A stretch of DNA of 13,900 nucleotides from the NCBI GenBank assembly GCA_028287035.1, contig JAQBQL010000077.1, positions 1-13,900 on the forward strand. Direction: 5' to 3'. Under the pieces are notes generated by a model. It ran no database searches. It saw nothing but the letters and a program-made list of their open reading frames with translations, and was not told the DNA's origin. This DNA is from Labilithrix sp. Lineage in GTDB: Bacteria > Myxococcota > Polyangia > Polyangiales > Polyangiaceae. The position numbers and the translations under genes were made by a program. Below, in pieces: positions 7,186-13,301 of this stretch (position 1 is the stretch's first letter; every line of letters begins with the position of its first letter).

Positions 7186-8627
7186 CACTTGCCTCCGTTC
7201 GCGACGTCGTAGGTGCCGAACACCCCGTTCGATGCCGGGTTCTTCACCTTGAGATCAGGATCCGGCGCGATGTCGCCGAGATCCCCCTTCGAGCCGTTCG
7301 GTCCGTTCGCCGCGACCATGTCGCGCTGCGGGCGCTTGCCCTTCTGCCCCTGCATGCGCGCCATCTCCTGCTTGCCGTACGCGGCGAACTTGTCGCTGGT
7401 GAGCGAGCCCATGAACGCGACGAGGTCGTCGACGTCGTTCTCGGACAGGCCGAGCCGCTGCATGCCGCCATCGAGGAAGGGATTGGCGACGCCGCCCTTG
7501 TTGTAGTGGTCCATGACGTCCCACAGCGTGTCCATCGAGCCGTCGTGCATGTACGGCGCGGTGATGCCGACGTTGCGGAGCGTCGGGGTCTTGAAGGCGC
7601 CGACGTCGTTCGTCTGCTTCGTGACGAGGAAGCGCCCGAGCTCCGAGAACTTCGACTCGATGGCGAGCTCGTCGACCTGCTTCTGGTTGCCCGAGTTGAC
7701 GACCGCGACGGCCTCGCGCGCGAGCGCCGGGAAGTCCTGCTTGTGCGCGGCGATGCCGATGTTGTGGAACTTCTGGTCGCTGAAGAGCGGCGAGACCGCG
7801 TTGCCGGCATGGCACGTGTTGCACCGGCCCTTGCCGTTGAACAGCGCCCAGCCGCGCTTCTCGGCGTCGTTCAGCGCCTTCTCGTCGCCCTGGATGAAGC
7901 GGTCGAACGGCGCGGTGCCCGAGTACTGCGTCCGCTCGAACGCGGCGAGGGCCACCGCGAGGTCGTCGAAGGTGACGTCACGGCCGAACACCTGCTTGAA
8001 GCTCGCCGCGTACTCCGGGATCTTCTGCACCTTCGCGACGACGTCCGCGTCGGACCTCATGCCCATCTCGATGGGGTTCAGGATCGGCAGCTTCGCCTGC
8101 GCCTCGAGGGTCGCGGCGCGGCCGTCCCAGAACTGCGTGGCGCCGAACATCGCGTTCAGGACGGTGGGCGAGTTCCGCTGGCCGCGCTGCTTCTTGATGC
8201 CCTCGGCGGTCGTCTTGTGGTCGGTGAAGCCGGTCTTCGGATCGTGGCAGGTCGCGCACGAGACGCTGTCGTCCGCGCTGAGCCGCTTGTCGTTGAACAG
8301 CTTGTCGCCGAGCGCGATCTGCGCGGGCGACGGCACGCTCTGGGGCGGGACGGCCATCGCGTAGAGGAGCGGCGAGACGCCGAGCGGAAGATCCTTGGGG
8401 ACGTGCGCGAGAGACACCTCGCCCTCGGGCGCCTTTTCTCCGGCGCCGCGCTCCGGCGTGAAGAGCGTCGCGCCCGCCGAGGCGGACGGTGCAGCGGCGC
8501 CGGCCGAGGCCGGCTTCGGCGTCCGCGCCGGGGGCGCTTCCTCGCACGCGGCGAATGCGAGGAGGCACGCCGCCAGAGGCGCGAGCGCGAGGCGAGCACG
8601 GCCCCCGGCGCAGAAAGGGTTCTTCAT
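7185..8627 (-). CDS. Di-haem cytochrome c peroxidase/MauG-family lipoprotein
   Basis: This 480-residue protein has two haem-binding sites, CATCH (124-128) and CNTCH (269-273), and the family segments FWDGRAATLEAQA (166-178) and KTPTLRNVGITAPYMHDGS (346-364). The start at 8627 gives a signal ending LLAFAAC, a plausible lipobox with C28 as the lipidated residue, then an Ala/Pro/Ser linker to about 70. The longer open frame reaching 8801 has no signal character and was not used. Classical bacterial peroxidases have a Met ligand after PYxHDGS; here the equivalent stretch reads VMDHYNKGG, putting Y375 at what seems to be the ligand position, as in MauG. It may reduce hydrogen peroxide or oxidise a partner protein. 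The C-terminus (about 425-480) is a hydrophilic Gly/Pro/Asp-rich tail. It is the first gene of the operon and its stop overlaps the phosphoesterase start. Confidence 0.93.
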   Translation of the reverse strand: MKNPFCAGGRARLALAPLAACLLAFAACEEAPPARTPKPASAGAAAPSASAGATLFTPERGAGEKAPEGEVSLAHVPKDLPLGVSPLLYAMAVPPQSVPSPAQIALGDKLFNDKRLSADDSVSCATCHDPKTGFTDHKTTAEGIKKQRGQRNSPTVLNAMFGATQFWDGRAATLEAQAKLPILNPIEMGMRSDADVVAKVQKIPEYAASFKQVFGRDVTFDDLAVALAAFERTQYSGTAPFDRFIQGDEKALNDAEKRGWALFNGKGRCNTCHAGNAVSPLFSDQKFHNIGIAAHKQDFPALAREAVAVVNSGNQKQVDELAIESKFSELGRFLVTKQTNDVGAFKTPTLRNVGITAPYMHDGSMDTLWDVMDHYNKGGVANPFLDGGMQRLGLSENDVDDLVAFMGSLTSDKFAAYGKQEMARMQGQKGKRPQRDMVAANGPNGSKGDLGDIAPDPDLKVKNPASNGVFGTYDVANGGK

Positions 8628-8667
8628 GGCGCGCAGAATCACGCGAGTCGCGGCGCCGCACCAGTCG

Positions 8668-8703
8668 ATTGTATGTATCGCGCAGTAGGCGTTGCCTATC
8701 GCG
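8668..8703 (-). promoter_or_regulatory. Candidate promoter and operator of the peroxidase operon
   Basis: In the 106-base gap before the peroxidase gene, the minus strand has TACAAT (8673-8668), a good -10 match about 40 bases from the start codon. Just upstream is a perfect dyad, TAGGC-AAC-GCCTA (8686-8698). The plus strand also carries TATCGCG twice, at 8676-8682 and 8697-8703, 21 bases apart (two helical turns). No strong -35 hexamer at 17 bases is seen, which could mean that an activator or an alternative sigma factor is needed. This is an inference from sequence pattern only. Confidence 0.4.
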
Positions 8704-8733
8704 ACGCCGCCCGCGTCGCCGCGCGGTCGAGAC

Positions 8734-9329
8734 TCAGCGGAGACCGCCCTCGGCGATCTCCAGCGCGGCGTTCGCATGGACGCCGCCGAGGTGCAGGTCA
8801 TCGTCGTCGATGCGCTTCGCCTGGATCATGCGGGGCCTCGCATAGGCGAGCGCCATGACGACGACCCCGATGAGCACGACGCCGAGCAAGGGCATGTACG
8901 CCCGCGGGTCCTCGGTAAGCGGATCCCGACGAGCACCGCGACGAACACGGAGACGCTCACGACGAGCGAGATGCGCGCCGAGCGCCAGCGGCCGTCGCAC
9001 GTCTTGCAGAGCGGCACCGCGAGCTCGGCCCGGTGGGAGGTGAGCGCGATCGCGACGAGGCCGGGCAGCGCGCACAGGAGCACGGAGAGGCGCGCCCACG
9101 TCGGCGTCCACGAGAACCGGGCGTGGCGGCGGACGAGCTCGTGATGCGAGCCGCACTTCATGCACACGCCGGGCAGCTCCGCGTCGAGGCTGACGACGAG
9201 GAGGTCCTTCTCGATGCGCGCGTAGTACCCGCCGCGCTTCTTGCGGCGCTTCCGGCGCGTGCCGGCGCCCTCGATCTCGGCGCCCGGGTCGTCGACCCCG
9301 GGACCCAGCGACGGATCCTCGGGGCTCAT
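8734..9329 (-). CDS. CxxC/CxxC membrane protein, apparently frameshifted
   Basis: No known family was recognised. From the ATG at 9329 (AAGGA nine bases upstream; an ATG at 9338 touches that site) the protein has a charged, Arg/Lys-rich N-terminus, CMKC (56-59), a hydrophobic segment (about 81-98), CKTC (108-111) and a second hydrophobic helix (about 118-135). The paired CxxC motifs suggest a zinc-ribbon-like metal site. Near 8925 the frame loses its protein-like character, while the next frame continues DPLTEDPRAY, then a third helix (MPLLGVVLIGVVVMALAYA) and a hydrophilic tail to the stop at 8734. The span is 596 bases, one short of a whole number of codons; one extra G in the GGG at 8925-8927 (minus strand) restores a smooth 198-residue protein. 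This is either a sequencing error or a recent inactivation. It lies just downstream of dnaA and is probably co-transcribed with it. Confidence 0.6.
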
Positions 9330-9351
9330 GCGGCTCATTCCTTCGATCCCG

Positions 9352-10830
9352 TCAGTCCGCCGAGATGCCGAGCTTGCGCTCGAGCGCCTCGAGATGCGCG
9401 CGCACCTCGGGGTCGGAGCCGCGGAGCGCCTCCACCTTGCGCACCGCGCTCATGACGGTCGTGTGATCGCGGTTACCGAACGCGCGACCGAGCTCGGGGA
9501 AGCTGCACTTGAGGCGCTGCTTGCACAGGTACATCGCGACGTGGCGCGCGAAGGCGATGCTCTTGTGGCGGTCCTTCGAGACGAGATCGCTCGTGCGGAG
9601 CTTGAAGTGGTGACAGACGACGCGCTGGATGTCGTCGACGCCTGCCTCGCTGGCGCGCGGGCTCGCGGTGAGGGCGAGCTCGGCGCGCGCGAACTCGAGA
9701 TCGATCTGGCGACCGAGCAGCGAGGACTTCGCGGCGAGGCGGATGAGCGTGCCTTCGAGCTCGCGGACGTTGGAGCGGATGGTCTGGGCGAGGAAGAGCA
9801 CGACCTCGTCGGCGAGCTCGATCTCCTCGAGCTGCGCCTTCTTGCGCAGGATGGCCACGCGCGTCTCGAGCTCGGGTCCCTGGATGTCGGCGACGAGCCC
9901 CCAGGAGAACCGGGAGACGAGGCGCTCCTCCATGCGTTCGAGCTGCTGCGGGTACTTGTCGCTCGTGACGATGATCTGCTTGTCCGCCTGGTGCAGCGCG
10001 TTGAACGCGTGGAAGAACTCCTCCTGCGTCTGCGTCTTCGAGGCGAGGAACTGGATGTCGTCGACGAGGAGGAGATCGCAGCGCTCGCGGTAGCGCGCGC
10101 GGAACTCGCTCATGCGGCCCTCCTGGAGGGACTGGACGAACTCGTTCACGAACTTCTCGGCGGACACGTAGAGGATGCGCGCAGCCGGCCGCTCGGCGCG
10201 GACGCGATGGGCGACGGCGTGCACGAGGTGCGTCTTGCCGAGGCCGGTGCCTCCGCAGAGGAAGAGCGGGTTGTGCCGGGGACCGTTTCCGCCGGCCACG
10301 CCCATCGCTGCGGCGTGCGCGAGCTGGTTGGAGGGGCCGACGACGAAGTTCGCGAAGGTGTACTTCGGGTTCAGCCCCTCGATGGGCGCGGGCTTCGCCG
10401 CCGAGGCGCCGTGACCGTTGCTCGTGCCGTTCGGGCTCGGGCCGGTCGACTGCGGCGGATGGGACGGACGCGCCGGCATCCGCTGCGAGGTGGGGGCTGC
10501 GTCGTCGGTCACCACGTACGAGCGTACGGGGAGCGCGGCCGGACCGTTCCCCGTGCCGCCGAGGGCGACGGGCCGCTCGAGGGCGCCGCCCACGCACCAC
10601 GCGACCTGGACGCTCCAGCCGGTCTGGCTGCGGAGGAAGTCCACGAGCGTCGGGAGGAAGTGCTGGTCCACCCACTCGCGCACGAACTCGTCGCGTGCAC
10701 GAAGGCTCACGATGCCGTCGGTCATGCCGTCGTACTGAACACCCGAGAACCATTGCTCGAAGCTCGCGGGGGATTTCGCGCGCGTGAAGGCAACGGCTTC
10801 GTTCCAGAGCGTTTCGTGATGCATTCCCAT
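9352..10830 (-). CDS. dnaA: Chromosomal replication initiator DnaA
   Basis: DnaA binds DnaA boxes at the origin, opens the duplex and loads the replicative helicase. Numbered from the ATG at 10830 (492 residues), domain I (about 1-75, starting ETLWNEAVAF) is followed by a Pro/Ser/Gly-rich linker (about 90-150). The AAA+ core carries Walker A GGTGLGKTH (193-201), Walker B LLLVDDIQ (253-260), sensor I IVTSD (287-291), the box VII arginine R307 in LVSRFSWG and sensor II in NVRELEGT (R356). Domain IV ends with the DnaA signature AFGNRDHTTVMSAVRKV (450-466). Its helix-turn-helix reads ARHVAMYL where ARQ or PRQ is more usual. The frame stays open to a GTG at 10860, and an ATG at 10824 is also possible. 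The 10830 start was chosen because domain I normally begins just before this LW motif. The next gene is not dnaN. Confidence 0.97.
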   Translation of the reverse strand: MGMHHETLWNEAVAFTRAKSPASFEQWFSGVQYDGMTDGIVSLRARDEFVREWVDQHFLPTLVDFLRSQTGWSVQVAWCVGGALERPVALGGTGNGPAALPVRSYVVTDDAAPTSQRMPARPSHPPQSTGPSPNGTSNGHGASAAKPAPIEGLNPKYTFANFVVGPSNQLAHAAAMGVAGGNGPRHNPLFLCGGTGLGKTHLVHAVAHRVRAERPAARILYVSAEKFVNEFVQSLQEGRMSEFRARYRERCDLLLVDDIQFLASKTQTQEEFFHAFNALHQADKQIIVTSDKYPQQLERMEERLVSRFSWGLVADIQGPELETRVAILRKKAQLEEIELADEVVLFLAQTIRSNVRELEGTLIRLAAKSSLLGRQIDLEFARAELALTASPRASEAGVDDIQRVVCHHFKLRTSDLVSKDRHKSIAFARHVAMYLCKQRLKCSFPELGRAFGNRDHTTVMSAVRKVEALRGSDPEVRAHLEALERKLGISAD

Positions 10831-10865
10831 CCGTTCGCAGGCCTTCGCAAGGGTGGTCACACAGG

Positions 10866-10886
10866 TTTTCCACAGGCTGTGGAAAG
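10866..10886. promoter_or_regulatory. Head-to-head DnaA-box pair upstream of dnaA
   Basis: TTTCCACAGGCTGTGGAAA (10867-10885) is a perfect palindrome around one central base. Its left half, TTTTCCACA (10866-10874, plus strand), matches the DnaA-box consensus TTWTNCACA exactly. Its right half, read on the minus strand as CTTTCCACA (10886-10878), differs at one position. It lies 36 bases upstream of the favoured dnaA ATG and only six from the alternative GTG. This placement suggests DnaA autoregulation and/or an origin site. Confidence 0.7.
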
Positions 10887-11500
10887 GTCATGGGACCTCC
10901 CCCGACAGCCGTGCGAGTAACCCACGGGACCGAGAACCGACTCGACAATCAACACGAGCGAGACAAAACCGTGACCACTCCTCAGGAGCGCGGAGCGCAG
11001 CGCGCGCCTCTCCCTGGAGCCTCGTGCCTTGGTGACTGTGCAACGTCCCAGAAGCTCCGCCCGAGGCGGACGATCGCCGATCAACGCCCCCGGGTTCCAC
11101 GCCATGTGAGGACGTGGAGACCCCGGGGCGCTCATCGCCGACCGACCGCTTTCTGGCGGACGGATGGAACTAGCACCCTCTTTTTTGACTCGTCATGTCC
11201 ATTGTTTCGTTTGCACGTAAGTACCCGGGTCCGCTCGGCTTTATTGGTTGTAAACCGCCTGTGAATTACGTGCTGTGCGCATGCAGCTTCGCACGCGTCG
11301 GGTAAGTGCTCGACGCCGTTCCGTTATCGGAGCGTCGCCGCCTCGACACCCCCATGACGCAGCACGAAATCCGGCGTTCTGGGTGTCAAGGGTGCCCGGG
11401 CCCTCCCGGCCGTGGGCGCACCCGTCGGCAAGTGTGCGCCGGACCTCGGGATTTCGTACCCCCCCGGGAGTACGGCCGAAAATTGTTCCATTCGGGCCCT

Positions 11501-11518
11501 GCGGGTTAGGGTGCCCGC
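11501..11518 (+). promoter_or_regulatory. Hairpin enclosing the barrel gene's ribosome binding site
   Basis: GCGGG (11501-11505) can pair with CCCGC (11514-11518), leaving the likely ribosome binding site TTAGGG inside the loop, with the GTG start at 11520 just beyond. This could limit or tune translation. In sequence this G+C-rich a five-pair stem can arise by chance. Confidence 0.3.
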
Positions 11519-11519
11519 G

Positions 11520-12500
11520 GTGTCCCCCGCCATTCGCCGAGCCCTGATCACTGCCGCGCTCGCGGGCGCGGCGATCGTGCCGCGAACGGCGCACGCCGAC
11601 CCCTCGTCGACGAGCATCGAGAAGGGCTACGACCTCGGCGAGATCCAGCATCCGCGGGTGATGGCCATGGGCGGCGCGGCCCAGGCGTACGGCGGGTCGA
11701 CCACGGCTGTGTTCCTGAACCCGGCGAACCTTCCGCTCTTCCGCGTCTACCACCTGGAGGGGCTCGCCACGCTGAGCCCCGAGGCGCGGCGGCAGTCCTA
11801 CGGCGGTGCGGTCGTCGACTCGAGCACGAGCAGGCTCGCGGGCGGCTTCGGCGGCGAGTGGTCGCAGATGGACCCCGACGGCATCAAGCGGGCGTTCGCC
11901 GATCTCCGGCTCGCGGTCGCGTACCCGCTCGGCGACCGGTTCAGCCTCGGCGTCACCGGCCGGTACCTGCGCGTGCAGCAGCGGGTCGCCTCCGGCCCGT
12001 TCGGCGGGAGCCTCGCGTCCGACGGCAAGCCCGACGACCCGATGCTCAGCCAGTTCACCTTCGACGCGGGCGCGGCGGTCCAGATCACCGAAGGCTTCCG
12101 GTTCGCGGTGAGCGGGCGGAACCTGACCGCCCCCGGGACGTCGCTCATGCCCGTCGCGGTCGCGGGCGGCCTCGGCTGGTCGAACCAGACGGTGACCATC
12201 GAGGCCGACTCGCTCGTCGACTTCACGACGTACGGGACGCCGCGCGCGCGCGGCATGCTCGGCGCCGAGGTGCTCCTCGCCGATCACTTCCCGGTGCGCG
12301 CCGGCTACCGCGTCGACGACGGGACCAAGACGCAGGCGGTGAGCCTCGGGCTCGGGTACGTCGACCGGAAGTTCAGCATCGACCTCGGCGGACGGCGCGA
12401 CGTGGTGGGCGACCGGCCCGTCACGTTCATGAGCCTCGGTCTGCGCTTCTTCATCGATGCCGGCGCGGCCGGCACCGGCGACAGCGGCGAGACGTTCTAG
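11520..12500 (+). CDS. Exported, probable outer-membrane beta-barrel protein (PorV/FadL-like)
   Basis: This 326-residue protein starts with a cleavable signal peptide (basic SPAIRR, hydrophobic core, AHA before D27). The mature N-terminus has HPRVMAMGGAAQAYGG (44-59) followed by FLNPANL (65-71). This combination recalls the start of PorV/PorQ/FadL-type barrels, in which an MGGA motif is followed by an NPA motif. The rest alternates short hydrophobic and polar stretches with aromatic residues, such as LRLAVAYPLGDRFSLGVTGR and FTFDAGAAVQ, consistent with amphipathic beta-strands. Transport substrate or structural role is unknown. The GTG at 11520 is preferred because AGGG lies eight bases upstream. 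An in-frame GTG at 11511 is possible, and longer extensions into the upstream hairpin region lack coding character. It diverges from dnaA and converges with an unknown exported protein, with six bases between the stops. Confidence 0.75.
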   Translation: MSPAIRRALITAALAGAAIVPRTAHADPSSTSIEKGYDLGEIQHPRVMAMGGAAQAYGGSTTAVFLNPANLPLFRVYHLEGLATLSPEARRQSYGGAVVDSSTSRLAGGFGGEWSQMDPDGIKRAFADLRLAVAYPLGDRFSLGVTGRYLRVQQRVASGPFGGSLASDGKPDDPMLSQFTFDAGAAVQITEGFRFAVSGRNLTAPGTSLMPVAVAGGLGWSNQTVTIEADSLVDFTTYGTPRARGMLGAEVLLADHFPVRAGYRVDDGTKTQAVSLGLGYVDRKFSIDLGGRRDVVGDRPVTFMSLGLRFFIDAGAAGTGDSGETF

Positions 12501-12506
12501 GCGCGC

Positions 12507-13301
12507 TCACCAGAAGCGAACGCAGAGGTCGTCGGTCACGTGGCGGACCGCCAGCACCGGCGCGATCGCCACCGACGGGGTGCCTGGCGGCGTGGCGCGC
12601 GGCGTGAGGGAGACGGCGAGCGGGAGGTCCGATGCCTCCGGTCCGCACAGGTGAGCCTCCGCGCGTGATGGCATCGCGCCCGCGGTGCGCCGGCCCACGA
12701 CCGCGATGCGGCCGAGGGTGAGGGGCGTGCCGCGCGAGCTGCCGAGCCGCACGACGACGCCGCGGCCGCCGCTCGCGTCCTCGTCGGGCAGGTCGAGGGC
12801 GGTGCGCACGCGCAGCGTCGCCATCCCGCCGGGCGAGAAGGCGCGCGCGAGGCTCTCGCGTTTCAGGTGCGCGACCACCCCGGCCATCGTCTCGCGGCCG
12901 AGCAGCGGGTACGCGCTCGCCGGGCGGCGCGGCAGGCGCTCGAGCGTGACGGGCTCGCCGGCGTCGGAGGCGTCCGCCTCGAGGGCGCCGTCCGCGACCG
13001 CGACGAGCTGGGCGTCGACGGCGCGCGGGGCCCCGGGCGCGCCGAACGCGACGTAGAAATCGAGCGGCGCGTCCTTCCAGTCGCCGCGCGGAAGGTTGAC
13101 CTCCTCGACGACGAGCAGCGTCCGGTCGAGCACCTCGACGCGCACGCGCGCGATGCTGGGCAGGAGCGGCAGCGGCGGCGGTGGGGCGGGCGCCGGCCGC
13201 GGCAACGGCTTCGTCACGGGTGCCCCGAGCGCCAGGGCCGGCAGCGAGAAGAGGAGAGCCAGCACGAGCCGCGCGGCACGGGCGGCGCGCGAACGGCTCA
13301 C
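12507..13301 (-). CDS. Exported protein of unknown function
   Basis: This 264-residue protein matches no family I recognise. It starts with a signal peptide (Arg-rich SRSRAARAAR, then LVLALLFSLPALALGA, cleavage near residue 24-27), followed by a Pro-rich linker (about 32-48). The remainder looks like a soluble beta-rich domain: VRVEVLDRTLLVVEEVNLP (53-71), a DFYVAFG segment (81-87), MATLRVRTALDLPDED (160-175) and VVVRLGSSRGTPLTLG. Two cysteines, C219 and C260, could form a disulfide, which fits export. The GTG at 13301 is chosen because it overlaps the upstream stop as GTGA and has GAGGAG eight bases before it. A longer open frame upstream only mirrors the neighbouring gene. It is translationally coupled to that gene, so the two products probably act together. 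Confidence 0.7.
   Translation of the reverse strand: MSRSRAARAARLVLALLFSLPALALGAPVTKPLPRPAPAPPPPLPLLPSIARVRVEVLDRTLLVVEEVNLPRGDWKDAPLDFYVAFGAPGAPRAVDAQLVAVADGALEADASDAGEPVTLERLPRRPASAYPLLGRETMAGVVAHLKRESLARAFSPGGMATLRVRTALDLPDEDASGGRGVVVRLGSSRGTPLTLGRIAVVGRRTAGAMPSRAEAHLCGPEASDLPLAVSLTPRATPPGTPSVAIAPVLAVRHVTDDLCVRFW

Larger units (their letters stand above)
10831..11519. other. Gene-free dyad-rich region; candidate oriC
   Basis: This roughly 690-base stretch between divergent dnaA and an outer-membrane protein gene has no convincing coding frame and no rpmH-like peptide. It holds the DnaA-box palindrome next to dnaA, one near-match DnaA box (TGTGAATTA, 11260-11268) and several hairpins: TCCGCC-CGA-GGCGGA (11056-11070), CCGACCGC/GCGGACGG with one A-A mismatch (11142-11163) and GGCGCAC/GTGCGCC (11415-11440). 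Positions 11171-11270 contain 48 G+C in 100 by direct count, lower than the surrounding genes, and include a run of six T. Such an AT-rich patch could be a DNA-unwinding element. An origin beside dnaA is common in bacteria, but DnaA boxes are few here, so the call is tentative. Divergent promoters must also lie in this interval. Confidence 0.4.

Noticed and set aside
8628..8801. A 58-residue N-terminal extension of the peroxidase
   Set aside because: The extension lacks signal character and would bury a good lipoprotein signal inside the protein. It also overlaps the likely promoter and the end of the upstream gene.
7506..8858. A 450-codon open frame on the plus strand opposite the peroxidase gene
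   Set aside because: The opposite strand encodes a clear di-haem peroxidase with two CxxCH sites; this frame is Arg/Val/Leu/Glu-rich noise.
8900..8940. Programmed -1 ribosomal frameshift in the CxxC membrane protein
   Set aside because: No X-XXY-YYZ slippery heptamer is present at the transition, so an indel in the GGG run is the simpler explanation.
9241..10920. A 559-codon open frame on the plus strand opposite dnaA
   Set aside because: It mirrors the strongly conserved dnaA and has repetitive Glu/Arg/Leu/Ala composition without recognisable motifs.
11142..11186. Intrinsic terminator formed by the 11142-11163 hairpin and the T-run at 11181-11186
   Set aside because: The T-run starts about 17 bases after the stem, too far for a classical intrinsic terminator, and no plus-strand gene ends there.
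10890..11264. A 124-codon frame in the dnaA upstream region
   Set aside because: It is Arg/Pro/Thr-rich with no family resemblance, and it starts within the likely dnaA promoter.
10887..11519. A small rpmH (ribosomal protein L34) gene next to dnaA
   Set aside because: This gene is often found here, but no frame in the interval shows the short Lys/Arg-rich L34 pattern.
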